Part shown: positions 1 through 7,468 of the stretch, piece after piece
Layout of the letters: every line of letters begins with the position of its first letter
How positions within the stretch are numbered: position 1 is the stretch's first letter
From: an uncultured Legionellaceae bacterium
GTDB lineage: Bacteria; Pseudomonadota; Gammaproteobacteria; Legionellales; Legionellaceae
Direction: 5' to 3'
Length of the DNA: 20,648 bases
Assembly (NCBI GenBank): GCA_903887975.1
Contig: CAISSD010000205.1
Span: forward strand, 1-20,648
Program-made: the position numbers and the translations under genes
Notes under the pieces: model-generated
What the model saw: only the letters and a program-made list of their open reading frames with translations
Databases searched by the model: none
Told to the model about the DNA's origin: nothing

Positions 1-963
1 CAACAAACCAAGCATCGCCAAAAATCCAAACCATAAAAATTTTGTGGGAATGTCTTTTTCCACTCTAGAAGACAAATCTCGTGCTCGCAAATGCGGGTTT
101 TGGTAGGCATCTCGCATGCGCGTGACCAATGGTTTTGCCAAAAACACAAAAGTCCAAAGTCCTGCCAAAAGCATGGCACCAATACCGATAAATTGTAGAT
201 ACTGATTGCGAAGCAACGTCACCGCATCAAAAGTCGAGTGATGCGCCAAAATCTCTGGATGTAACCAAGACATTAAAGGCACGCCTAAACCCCACGACAA
301 CAATGCCCCAACAAAAATACTCACGGCCATCTCATGGCCCATTAAAATACCCGTGCCCACCATGGTGGCAGAAAATCCAAAACCAAATCCAACAATCACA
401 CGCTTTAAACCAAACCAATAACTCCAATGACTGGATATAATCTGAAATCCCATTTGCAACAATTCCAGAGTTGAACCCAAAATCCCCCCCCACAAAATGG
501 CTTTTGCACCAAACTCTTCTTGAGCGGATTTTAACACTTCGGCAATGGCGCGCCCTTCAGGAAAGGCCAAGCGTTTGTCATGCACCAACATGCGTCGCAG
601 TGGAATGGAAAACAACACCCCCAAAACACCACCCAAAAATGCAATCATAAAATTGGTGGCATAATCAAAACCATGCCAATACCCAATGATGATCAAAGCA
701 GGAATGGTATAAACAATCCCCCCGGCCACAGCTTCTCCTGCAGAAGCCGCGGTTTGAACGGCGTTATGCTCTTGTACGGTTGAATCTTTGAAAAAACGCA
801 ACACACCCATGGCAATGATGGCCGCTGGAATGGACGCCGAGGTTAAGATACCCAGTTTAAGTGCCAAATAGGCGTTAGAAACGGCCAAAACAAGGGTTAA
901 AACCACCGAAAGCAATAATCCACGTAGGGTGATTTCTAAAGGAGATTCATGCATGGCTACCAT
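1..963 (-). CDS. OPT-family oligopeptide transporter (5' part, runs off left edge)
   Basis: Read on the minus strand, this frame stays open from an ATG at 963 to the window edge, giving about 321 residues. It is very hydrophobic with several membrane segments. The N-terminal run contains NAYLALKLG, SASIPAAIIAMGVLRFF and AVQTAASAGEA-like sequence followed by an inner-membrane helix, the typical start of bacterial OPT (oligopeptide transporter) proteins, inner-membrane importers of small peptides. A later LAFPEGRAIAEVLKS segment also fits the family. An in-frame ATG at 975 is possible; I prefer 963 because a GGGGGA stretch sits just before it. The C-terminal part is outside the window. It is divergent from the IcmL-like gene. 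The family call is firm; the substrate is unknown. Confidence 0.88.
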   Translation of the reverse strand, partial: MVAMHESPLEITLRGLLLSVVLTLVLAVSNAYLALKLGILTSASIPAAIIAMGVLRFFKDSTVQEHNAVQTAASAGEAVAGGIVYTIPALIIIGYWHGFDYATNFMIAFLGGVLGVLFSIPLRRMLVHDKRLAFPEGRAIAEVLKSAQEEFGAKAILWGGILGSTLELLQMGFQIISSHWSYWFGLKRVIVGFGFGFSATMVGTGILMGHEMAVSIFVGALLSWGLGVPLMSWLHPEILAHHSTFDAVTLLRNQYLQFIGIGAMLLAGLWTFVFLAKPLVTRMRDAYQNPHLRARDLSSRVEKDIPTKFLWFGFLAMLGLL

Positions 964-998
964 CCAATCCCCCATGGGGAGGTCATTTTAAGCAAGAC

Positions 999-1007
999 AT
1001 GATAGCA
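999..1007 (-). promoter_or_regulatory. Putative extended -10 promoter of the OPT gene
   Basis: On the minus strand the sequence reads TGC followed by TATCAT, an extended -10 element (TGnTATAAT type, one mismatch). Transcription would begin near 992, leaving a short leader before the start codon at 963 or 975. The matching -35 is weak. This rests on pattern only. Confidence 0.4.
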
Positions 1008-1040
1008 GAAAGCGTATGAACATAAAATAAATTACCAAAA

Positions 1041-1066
1041 ATCATCGCTGCATCGTTGCGGATGAT
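1041..1066. repeat. Imperfect inverted repeat in a divergent promoter region
   Basis: Arms ATCATC (1041-1046) and GATGAT (1061-1066) are extended inward by GC/GC with one bulged base. It lies between the divergent OPT and IcmL-like genes, about 55 bases before the latter's start. It could be an operator or a leader hairpin. No clear -35/-10 pair for the IcmL-like gene was found nearby. Confidence 0.3.
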
Positions 1067-1120
1067 GAAGGGGCTATGTTAACGTAAATGCTGTTGATTA
1101 AAATCATTAAAGGAAGACTT

Positions 1121-1693
1121 ATGAAACAATCATGGATTTTATTCATTGGCTTGGGCTTATCAAGCAGCATCCATGCGGATACCGCACCCACCACCCTCCC
1201 CAACCAAACCCAAATTCCAACCGTTGAAGCATCACCAAAGCCAACAACACCCATCATCAACTGTGAATACCACATTCCTGACACAACAACGACCATCGAC
1301 AATAATATTGTCACCCAATGGGCGGAACATGCTTTAATTCAAGCTTTTGACTTTGATCCAAAAACCATGGATGCCCAAATAACAAAGCTTAAAACCTGCT
1401 TTACCGATCAAGGTTGGTTGGGCTACATTGATGCGCTACAAAAATCAGGCAATGACAAAGCCATCAAAGCACAAAATTTTGTGGTCAGCAGTCAAGTCGA
1501 TGGAAAAATAATTTTCAATCACCCCAAAGACAACCAATGGAACATCACGCTTCCTCTTGAAGTGGTCTACCAAAATCCACAAGAGAAATTAACTCAGTCT
1601 TTGTTGGTTGATTTATTGATCGAGCGAAAAATCAACGGTGATTTGGGGATCGCACAACTTGTGGCCAAGCCAAAAGTGGCACAAAAGCCTTAA
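1121..1693 (+). CDS. Secreted DotI/IcmL-like protein (orphan)
   Basis: A 190-residue protein with a signal peptide (residues 1-19, ending SSSIHA before D20), a Pro/Thr-rich linker (20-47) and a domain from about residue 48 that matches the periplasmic part of DotI/IcmL. Visible hallmarks are VTQWAEHALIQAFDFD (64-79), a CFTDQGWLGYIDAL segment (93-106) and alternating beta-strands to the end. DotI/IcmL is an inner-membrane component of Legionella/Coxiella Dot/Icm type IVB secretion, related to conjugative TraM. This copy has a cleavable signal instead of a long cytoplasmic N-terminus and is not beside other icm/dot genes, so it is probably a periplasmic paralogue rather than the core subunit. 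I chose ATG 1121 over the in-frame 1088 because AAGGAAG precedes it and the signal peptide then begins properly. Confidence 0.78.
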   Translation: MKQSWILFIGLGLSSSIHADTAPTTLPNQTQIPTVEASPKPTTPIINCEYHIPDTTTTIDNNIVTQWAEHALIQAFDFDPKTMDAQITKLKTCFTDQGWLGYIDALQKSGNDKAIKAQNFVVSSQVDGKIIFNHPKDNQWNITLPLEVVYQNPQEKLTQSLLVDLLIERKINGDLGIAQLVAKPKVAQKP

Positions 1694-2319
1694 CTATTAT
1701 TGCCTTGTAAATGCTGATTGATCAACCAATCGCCATCGCCATCTTCATCACTGTAGGACAAAATTCTGACTTCGGTGCCGATGGTGATGAATTGTTCGTT
1801 CAACCATTTTGCCGCACTGGGTAAGACACGCACACAGCCATGACTGGCATTACGCATGGGGACATCATACGCCGCATGGATGGTGTACCCCTGATAAAAG
1901 TACATGCAATAGGGCATTTTTGCGCCACCTTCGGTTTCTACAGGATACTCACCAGACTTACACTCTGCCCCACGCTTGTTATAAACATGAAAAATTCCAG
2001 TGACCGTTCGGCATGGTTTTTGCACATCGCTACAAAAATCCTGGCCGCCAGAGCCACTGCCGGTCATGACCCTTTGACCATCGGGATCATACGCCGCCCA
2101 AGCAGCTGCTTTTGGATCAAACACAAACAATTTACGACCCAAAACAGGCAGTTTTTTCGGAAAATAATTTCGCCCGCGTCTATCCACCAAATAATGCTGG
2201 GTATGATGCATGTGACCTTCATCATCAACAATATACGTTGATTCATCATCAATCATACAACCCGGCAACAAAAGCACACCCATCATCAAAAAAGTAAGTA
2301 ATTTAAAACGTTGAAGCAT
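1690..2319 (-). CDS. L,D-transpeptidase (YkuD domain), predicted lipoprotein
   Basis: A 209-residue protein. A hydrophobic N-terminus ends in LLLPGC, with Cys21 as the predicted lipidation site (Pro at -2 is slightly unusual). The YkuD catalytic core is clear: His148 in TIHAAY and SHGCVRV with nucleophile Cys162 and Arg164. These enzymes form or remodel 3-3 peptidoglycan crosslinks, or attach proteins to peptidoglycan, in the periplasm. Extra cysteines at about 96, 103, 120 and 138 could form disulfides. The tail is acidic (DEDGDGDW). I chose ATG 2319 because AAGGA lies 8 bases upstream; a longer in-frame extension would overlap ettA. It follows ettA by 22 bases and is probably co-transcribed. 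Its stop overlaps the stop of the convergent IcmL-like gene. Confidence 0.88.
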   Translation of the reverse strand: MLQRFKLLTFLMMGVLLLPGCMIDDESTYIVDDEGHMHHTQHYLVDRRGRNYFPKKLPVLGRKLFVFDPKAAAWAAYDPDGQRVMTGSGSGGQDFCSDVQKPCRTVTGIFHVYNKRGAECKSGEYPVETEGGAKMPYCMYFYQGYTIHAAYDVPMRNASHGCVRVLPSAAKWLNEQFITIGTEVRILSYSDEDGDGDWLINQHLQGNNS

Positions 2320-2341
2320 AGTCATCATCCTTTTTATCATC

Positions 2342-4015
2342 TTAATCATGAAGTTTTCGATATTTGATGCGATGCGGATTCGCAGCATCCGCGCCCAAAC
2401 GACGTTTTCTGGCTTCTTCATAATCACTGTAACTACCTTCCATAAATTCAACTTTAGAATCACCCTCAAAAGCCATAAGATGCGTACACACCCTATCCAA
2501 AAACCACCGATCATGCGACACAACAATCACACATCCTGGAAATGTTGCAATGGCTTCTTCCAAAGCACGTAAGGTTTCCACATCCAAATCATTACTGGGT
2601 TCATCCAACAACAAAACATTGGCCCCGCGTTTTAAAAGTTTGGCCAAATGCACGCGATTACGCTCACCACCAGACAGTTGTGCCAATTTTTTTTGTTGGT
2701 CGGCGCCTTTAAAATTAAATCGACCCACATACGCACGTGATGGCATTTGAAACGAGCCAACTTGCATGATGTCGTGTCCATCAGAAATTTCTTGCCACAC
2801 GGTTTTGTTGGGATCCAAATGATCGCGAAATTGACCAACATGAGCAAGGTTCACTGTTTCCCCGATGCGAATCTCACCCGTATCTGGTGCTTCATCACCA
2901 GTGAGTAATTTCAAAAACGTTGATTTACCTGCACCATTGGGCCCAATAATGCCCAAAATGCCACCTTTGGGTAAACTCATATTGAGTTTTTCAAACAAAA
3001 GCTTACCGCCGAATGATTTACCAACATCGTGTGCTTCAATCACCACATCCCCCAAACGCTCACCAGGTGGAATGTATAATTCGTTGGTTTCATTGCGTTT
3101 TTGAAATTCTTTAGCATTCATTTCTTCAAAGCGTGCCAAACGCGCTTTGTTTTTGGCATGCCGACCTTTGGGAGAGCTGCGCACCCAGTCAAGTTCGGCT
3201 TTGATGGCGCGGTTGTGTGATGCTTCTTGTTTTTTTTCTTGATCCAACCGCTCATTTTTCTGCTCAAGCCATGCGGTATAATTGCCTTTGTAAGGAATGC
3301 CCTCGCCTCTATCAAGCTCCAAAATCCACTCGGCAGCATTTTCTAGAAAATAACGATCGTGGGTGACAGCCACCACCGTGCCTTTAAATTCCTCGAGATA
3401 GCGCTCAAGCCAGGCAACACTTTCTGCATCTAAATGGTTGGTGGGCTCATCCAGCAACAACATGTCTGGATTGGACAACAACAAACGACACAACGCCACA
3501 CGACGACGCTCGCCTCCCGATAGAACCCCAACCACAGCGTCCCAATCTGGTAGTCTTAACGCATCAGCAGCAACTTCAAGCTGGCGGTTCAAATCCCAAC
3601 CATTGCCTGCTTCAATTTGATGCTGTAACTGTCCTTGCTGAGTCAGTAAATCATTCATTTCATCATCAGACATGGGTTCTGCAAAACGCATGCTGATGGC
3701 ATCAAATTGGGCTAAAAGAGTTTTCATTTCAGACACCGCTTCTTCAACCACTTCGCGCACGGTTTTTGTGGGATCAATTTCTGGTTCTTGTGCCAAATAG
3801 CCAATTTTGATGCCGGCTTGACGACGCGCTTCGCCATCAAATTGAGTATCAACGCCAGCCATAATCTTAAGCAATGTGGATTTACCCGAGCCATTTAAAC
3901 CCAAAACGCCAATTTTTGCGCCAGGATAAAAACTCAGAGAAATGTCTTTTAAAATAACCCTACTTTGATCAACCGTTTTACTCACACGGTTCATGGTATA
4001 AATGTATTGCGCCAC
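2342..4015 (-). CDS. ettA: Energy-dependent translational throttle protein EttA (ABC-F)
   Basis: A 557-residue soluble ABC-F ATPase with two nucleotide-binding domains. Domain 1 has Walker A GLNGSGKST (39-47), signature LSGGERRR (165-172) and Walker B LLLDEPTNHLD. Domain 2 has Walker A GPNGAGKST (358-366), signature LSGGERNR and Walker B LLLDEPSNDLD. The linker contains the EttA hallmark WVRSSPKGRHAKNKARLARF (277-296). EttA binds the ribosomal E site and gates entry into elongation according to the ATP/ADP ratio; length and motif order match it rather than Uup or YheS. The start is GTG at 4015, with GAGG five bases upstream. It leads a likely two-gene unit with the L,D-transpeptidase. Confidence 0.95.
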   Translation of the reverse strand: MAQYIYTMNRVSKTVDQSRVILKDISLSFYPGAKIGVLGLNGSGKSTLLKIMAGVDTQFDGEARRQAGIKIGYLAQEPEIDPTKTVREVVEEAVSEMKTLLAQFDAISMRFAEPMSDDEMNDLLTQQGQLQHQIEAGNGWDLNRQLEVAADALRLPDWDAVVGVLSGGERRRVALCRLLLSNPDMLLLDEPTNHLDAESVAWLERYLEEFKGTVVAVTHDRYFLENAAEWILELDRGEGIPYKGNYTAWLEQKNERLDQEKKQEASHNRAIKAELDWVRSSPKGRHAKNKARLARFEEMNAKEFQKRNETNELYIPPGERLGDVVIEAHDVGKSFGGKLLFEKLNMSLPKGGILGIIGPNGAGKSTFLKLLTGDEAPDTGEIRIGETVNLAHVGQFRDHLDPNKTVWQEISDGHDIMQVGSFQMPSRAYVGRFNFKGADQQKKLAQLSGGERNRVHLAKLLKRGANVLLLDEPSNDLDVETLRALEEAIATFPGCVIVVSHDRWFLDRVCTHLMAFEGDSKVEFMEGSYSDYEEARKRRLGADAANPHRIKYRKLHD

Positions 4016-4032
4016 GAATGCCTCGTTCTCGA

Positions 4033-4061
4033 ACCATAATTAGGCGCAAAGCATAAATCAA
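4033..4061 (-). promoter_or_regulatory. Putative ettA promoter
   Basis: On the minus strand, TTGATT (4056-4061) and TATGGT (4033-4038) are separated by 17 bases, placing transcription start near 4026 and giving a leader of only about 10 bases before the GTG start. Each hexamer matches consensus at about four of six positions. Confidence 0.4.
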
Positions 4062-4105
4062 AGCATCAACCACGTCCAGATTTATAGCGTAAAAAAGCAC
4101 TCTTT

Positions 4106-4294
4106 TTATGCAGTACCCAAAAACAAAGCCATTGATCGTTCAACGTCACGTAAGATGTTCGCACCAATCACACCAATAATCGCAGCAATTTTCTCACGTG
4201 ACGTTGTGTATAATTTATCAACCATAATTTGTGATGTTTTATTCAGCCCATTGTGTTCGGTTGGCTCAACCAAAATCCAAGATGAACCTTGCAT
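4106..4294 (-). pseudogene. MazF/PemK-type toxin remnant (C-terminal part only)
   Basis: The frame encodes 62 residues. Residues 10-30 (a PTEHNGLNK then SQIMVDKLYTTSREK run) and the end (DVERSMALFLG) match the C-terminal half of MazF/PemK ribonuclease toxins, which commonly read NGL-K-SQ-MVDK...REK-IG... then V-RAL-LFLG. A full MazF is about 110 residues; the N-terminal beta-barrel with the usual GD-W/RRP motifs is missing. In this frame a TGA lies one codon before the ATG (4298-4300), and the other upstream frames show no MazF-like sequence. No antitoxin gene adjoins it. I read it as a decayed fragment, unlikely to be an active nuclease. Its 5' edge now overlaps the promoter of the divergent pcm-like operon. 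Confidence 0.68.
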
Positions 4295-4318
4295 GTTTCA
4301 TTGTCCGCGTTATATAAT
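4289..4318 (+). promoter_or_regulatory. Putative promoter of the pcm-like/tolC/ttcA operon
   Basis: TTGCAT (4289-4294) and a perfect TATAAT (4313-4318) are 18 bases apart, with transcription start expected near 4325, about 38 bases before the ATG at 4363. The -35 overlaps the first codons of the MazF remnant on the other strand. Confidence 0.5.
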
Positions 4319-4362
4319 TCTGCCAGCAATATTAGTCAACAAGCGCTCTTTTTGAGGTTTTC

Positions 4363-5016
4363 ATGAATCACCATACCGCATGCATCAATATGATCAAACA
4401 ACAATTGCGAACCGGCGATGTGCTTGATGATGACATTCTTCAGTTGTTTAAACGCATCCCAAGAGAAGCTTTTGTACCACAAAAGTACCAAAATTTTGCC
4501 TATTCCGACATGCAAATCGAATTGGCGCATGACCAACGCATGTTCACCCCTCTTGAAGAAGCATTAATACTCCAAGCCCTACAATTAAAAAAAACCGAAC
4601 GTGTTCTTGAAGTTGGCACAGGAACTGGTTTTTTAACGGCATTAATGAGTCAATTGGCAAAAAGTGTCGTTAGCATCGATTATTATCAGGATTTCACCCT
4701 AACTGCTCAAAAACAACTAGACCAATACCAATGCAACAACGCAATGCTGCATACCGCAGAGGCAAGCCAAGGTTGGATGACTGAGGCGCCATTCGACGTC
4801 ATTGTCATGTCTTGTGCCATCCCAGAATTAACCAAGACTTTACGTTTACAATTAGCCCCTGGTGGTCGAATATTTGCCATTATGGGTCAAGCACCCGTCA
4901 TGCAAGGCATGCTGTATCATTTGGATCATCAAGAACGATGGCATGAACGCTTGTTGTTCGAAACCGCTGTGCCCTCCATCATCACCAATCATGTTGTTCA
5001 TGATTTTGTTTTTTAG
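4363..5016 (+). CDS. pcm: Protein-L-isoaspartate O-methyltransferase family protein
   Basis: A 217-residue cytosolic SAM-dependent methyltransferase of the Pcm family. The N-terminus MIKQQLRTGDVLDD, the PREAFVP motif (33-39) and the SAM loop VLEVGTGTGF (81-90) are family hallmarks. True Pcm methylates isoaspartyl residues for protein repair. The segment before the SAM fold reads DQRMFTP (57-63) where repair enzymes carry a G-Q-x-IS-x-P type sequence, so isoaspartate repair is not assured. This variant next to tolC is, from memory, common in Legionella and alphaproteobacteria. GAGG lies six bases before the ATG. It leads a tight operon: 13 bases to tolC, which overlaps ttcA by four bases. Confidence 0.82.
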   Translation: MNHHTACINMIKQQLRTGDVLDDDILQLFKRIPREAFVPQKYQNFAYSDMQIELAHDQRMFTPLEEALILQALQLKKTERVLEVGTGTGFLTALMSQLAKSVVSIDYYQDFTLTAQKQLDQYQCNNAMLHTAEASQGWMTEAPFDVIVMSCAIPELTKTLRLQLAPGGRIFAIMGQAPVMQGMLYHLDHQERWHERLLFETAVPSIITNHVVHDFVF

Positions 5017-5029
5017 GACATCCAACTTG

Positions 5030-6421
5030 ATGCGTACACTGAAGTATTTCTTTTTGTTTTTATGGTGTGGTTTGGGTCATGCCACCGATCTGATGGATGT
5101 GTATCATCAAGCCTTAGACAACGACCCAACGTTTAAAGCCGCTTACAGCACTTTTATGTCCCAAAGTGAAGCCATTCCACAATCGATTTCAGCTTTGTTG
5201 CCGCAAATCATTACCAGCGCTTTGGTTGGACGCAATCACCAATTGGTGGATGCGGGAACCTACGTTGTCAAACAAACCTACAATGGCAATCAATGGAAGG
5301 TAACTGCATCTCAAGCATTGTTTAATTATCAAGCATGGTCTAAAGTGCAACAAGCCAAAGCAGAAGTCAAAGCCGCATTGGCAACATTCAATGATGCCGC
5401 CCAAAATCTTATTTTGCGAGCATCGGCAGCTTATCTTAATCTGTTGCTTGCCGAAGATACTTTGCGCTATGGCGAAGCCAAAAAAAGTGCCAACAAGCAT
5501 CAATTGGAACAAGCCAAAGCACGTTTTGATGTGGGTCTTACGCCCATTACCTCGGTTTACGAAGCACAAGCTGCATACGATCAATCGGTGGCTGAAGTGA
5601 TTGCCGCCAAAAACAATGTGGTGAATCAAAACGAAAATTTAAGAAAGCTCACGAATCACACATATGAAAAAGTTGCGCCACTCATCAACAACTCCATCCC
5701 ACTGATTCATCCAGAGCCCAATGTGGCAGAGGAATGGGTGGCAACGGGTTTAAAACAAAATTACGCCCTATTTGCTGCCAAATACAACGTACAAAATGCA
5801 CGTGAAAACATCAAAGCGCAATCTGCAGCAGGGTGGCCAAGCTTTAATTTAGAAGCAAGCACCACCCAAACGCGTTACCAAGAAAACGTTAATCCCAACA
5901 ACAACACCAGTAGTGTCATCAACAATATTTTTGTCCCTTCCGTGCAAAACGTATCCAATATTGCCATCACCATGAATTTTCCGATTTATCAGGGTGGTCT
6001 TGTTCAAGCCAATACCCGTCAGGCGCAATTTGATTTTCAAACCTCGAGCGAGCAATTCGAAAAAGTTTATCGTGATATCAGCGTCAATAGTTTTATTGCG
6101 TTTAATACCATCAACGATGGCATTAGCAAAGTGAAAGCCGATAGAAGAACGGTGTTTTCACAACAAAACTCTCTAGATAGTGTTCAAGCCCAATTTGAAA
6201 GCGGAACACGCACCATGACTGATGTGGTCAGTGCACAAGAGCATTTATTTCAAGCCCAACAACAATTGGCAAGTGATCAATACAATCTGATTAATGCCCT
6301 ATTAAATTTAAAATACATGGCAGGCACACTAAATGTTGATGATCTAGAAGAGATCAATACTTGGCTTAAAACCGATCGCATCAATGGATTAGCCCCTCGT
6401 CATCAAAGAGCGCACGCATGA
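5030..6421 (+). CDS. tolC: TolC-family outer-membrane efflux/secretion channel
   Basis: A 463-residue protein. It has a signal peptide (1-18, ending GLGHA), then TDLMDVYHQALDNDPTFKAA, the classic TolC start, and two repeats of long alpha-helical hairpin sequence with family motifs such as LFNYQAWSKVQQAKAEV, ARFDVGLTPITSVYEAQAAY and its second-half counterpart FESGTRTMTDVVSAQEHLFQ. It forms the trimeric outer-membrane duct for type I secretion and RND/MFS efflux pumps. The length is normal. The start at 5030 is chosen for the signal peptide; an in-frame extension to 4862 lies inside the pcm-like gene. AGGA is about 11 bases upstream, so translation may be coupled to the upstream gene. Confidence 0.95.
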   Translation: MRTLKYFFLFLWCGLGHATDLMDVYHQALDNDPTFKAAYSTFMSQSEAIPQSISALLPQIITSALVGRNHQLVDAGTYVVKQTYNGNQWKVTASQALFNYQAWSKVQQAKAEVKAALATFNDAAQNLILRASAAYLNLLLAEDTLRYGEAKKSANKHQLEQAKARFDVGLTPITSVYEAQAAYDQSVAEVIAAKNNVVNQNENLRKLTNHTYEKVAPLINNSIPLIHPEPNVAEEWVATGLKQNYALFAAKYNVQNARENIKAQSAAGWPSFNLEASTTQTRYQENVNPNNNTSSVINNIFVPSVQNVSNIAITMNFPIYQGGLVQANTRQAQFDFQTSSEQFEKVYRDISVNSFIAFNTINDGISKVKADRRTVFSQQNSLDSVQAQFESGTRTMTDVVSAQEHLFQAQQQLASDQYNLINALLNLKYMAGTLNVDDLEEINTWLKTDRINGLAPRHQRAHA

Positions 6422-7218
6422 ACAACACATCAAATATTGAAAAAAAAATTCGTCATTACACCGGAAAAGCCATTGCCGATTTTAACATGATTCAAAAAGG
6501 CGATCGTGTCATGGTGTGTTTGTCTGGGGGGAAAGACTCATTTACCCTATTGACCATCCTCAATACCTTGCGAAATCATGCCAATCATAAATTTGATTTA
6601 TTCGCATTCACACTCGATCAAGCGCAACCGGGCTGGAACGATGCCACACTCAAACAATGGTTGCATGAGCGAAACATTCCCCATGAGATCCTAACCAGAG
6701 ATACCTATAGCATTGTTAAAGAAAAAATCCCCGAAGGCCAAACCTATTGCTCATTATGCTCTAGGCTTCGTCGTGGCATTATTTATCGCTATGCAGAAGA
6801 ACATGGTTTTAACAAAATTGCCTTGGGTCATCATCGTGATGATTTGATTCGTACTTTACTGATGTCGATTTTTTACAACGGTGACATCAAATCCATGCCT
6901 CCAAAACTATTAAGCGACAATAAAAAGCACATTGTGATTCGACCGTTGTGTTATGTGCAAGAAGAGGATATTAAGGCCTTTGCAAAAGAAGAAGCCTTTC
7001 CCATTATTCCCTGTAACTTGTGTGGGTCGCAAGAAAATCTTGCCAGAAAACGCATTGCCAAATTGATTGACCAACTGGCAGAGGAAAATCCCAAAGTACC
7101 AAGCAACATTTTGCACGCACTACAATCGATTCGTCCCAGCCAATTGATGGACAAAGATTTGTGGTCTTTTAAGACACTAGAGCAGGGGTTGGTTGACGCT
7201 GAAGAAACAATGGTGTAA
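6418..7218 (+). CDS. ttcA: tRNA 2-thiocytidine biosynthesis protein TtcA
   Basis: A 266-residue cytosolic PP-loop ATPase. It has SGGKDS (36-41), two CxxC motifs CSLC (111-114) and CNLC (199-202), and LGHHRDD (136-142), all diagnostic of TtcA. The enzyme uses ATP and an Fe-S cluster to thiolate cytidine 32 of certain tRNAs. Its ATG overlaps the tolC stop (ATGA), so translation is probably coupled. The length is a little shorter than the E. coli enzyme, but all core motifs are present. No intrinsic terminator was found before the kdp promoter region. Confidence 0.94.
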   Translation: MNNTSNIEKKIRHYTGKAIADFNMIQKGDRVMVCLSGGKDSFTLLTILNTLRNHANHKFDLFAFTLDQAQPGWNDATLKQWLHERNIPHEILTRDTYSIVKEKIPEGQTYCSLCSRLRRGIIYRYAEEHGFNKIALGHHRDDLIRTLLMSIFYNGDIKSMPPKLLSDNKKHIVIRPLCYVQEEDIKAFAKEEAFPIIPCNLCGSQENLARKRIAKLIDQLAEENPKVPSNILHALQSIRPSQLMDKDLWSFKTLEQGLVDAEETMV

Positions 7219-7226
7219 TCCCACCC

Positions 7227-7255
7227 TTGTTTTAGACCCCAAACTCATCTACCAT
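7227..7255 (+). promoter_or_regulatory. Putative kdp operon promoter
   Basis: TTGTTT (7227-7232) and TACCAT (7250-7255) are 17 bases apart, with start near 7262 and a leader of about 26 bases. It sits in the 69-base gap between ttcA and the first small kdp ORF. No clear KdpE-type operator was recognised. The match is moderate, and read-through from ttcA is also possible. Confidence 0.38.
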
Positions 7256-7287
7256 AAAAATTACCTTTCGCATTGATAGAGCGTTCC

Positions 7288-7386
7288 ATGATCGATCTTT
7301 TATGTATGGGCATTGTCTTTTTGTTGTGTTTTTTGGCAACAAAAATGATTTATTTTTTTGAAAACCTATCCAAAATTGAGCCTTAA
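7288..7386 (+). CDS. Small single-pass membrane peptide of the kdp operon
   Basis: A 32-residue ORF. It begins MIDLLCMGIVFLLCFLA, forms one transmembrane helix (about 2-18, extending to 24) and ends YFFENLSKIEP. It stops one base before the kdpF start, in the same tight operon. Many kdp operons carry an ORF of about 30 residues ahead of kdpF that has one helix and ends in an aromatic/Cys-Glu-x-Leu motif; YFFENL fits that pattern from memory. Its function is unknown; a role as an accessory lipid-like peptide of the pump is only inferred. The ribosome-binding site is weak (AGAG). Confidence 0.6.
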   Translation: MIDLLCMGIVFLLCFLATKMIYFFENLSKIEP

Positions 7387-7387
7387 T

Positions 7388-7468
7388 ATGACGCTGATTT
7401 GTGCACTTTCGGTGGCTTCATTATTGGTTTATCTCATCGTTGTCTTATTACGACCTGAGAAATTTTAA
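7388..7468 (+). CDS. kdpF: KdpF, small subunit of the K+-transporting ATPase
   Basis: A 26-residue single-helix peptide, MTLICALSVASLLVYLIVVL then LRPEKF. The ending Y-L-(x)n-L-(x)-PE-F is the KdpF signature. KdpF stabilises the KdpFABC complex in the inner membrane. Its stop TAA shares one base with the kdpA ATG (TAATG), so translation is coupled. Confidence 0.88.
   Translation: MTLICALSVASLLVYLIVVLLRPEKF

Noticed and set aside
1840..2241. 133-codon ORF opposite the L,D-transpeptidase
   Set aside because: Antisense shadow; the minus-strand frame has a clear YkuD active site.
1690..2526. 278-residue version of the L,D-transpeptidase
   Set aside because: The extra 69 N-terminal residues lie inside ettA on the same strand and look like non-coding frame; ATG 2319 has a ribosome-binding site and starts the lipoprotein signal.
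5189..5629. 146-codon antisense ORF within tolC
   Set aside because: Antisense shadow of a strongly supported gene.
4862..6421. 519-residue version of TolC
   Set aside because: The extension lies within the pcm-like gene; the signal peptide starts at ATG 5030.
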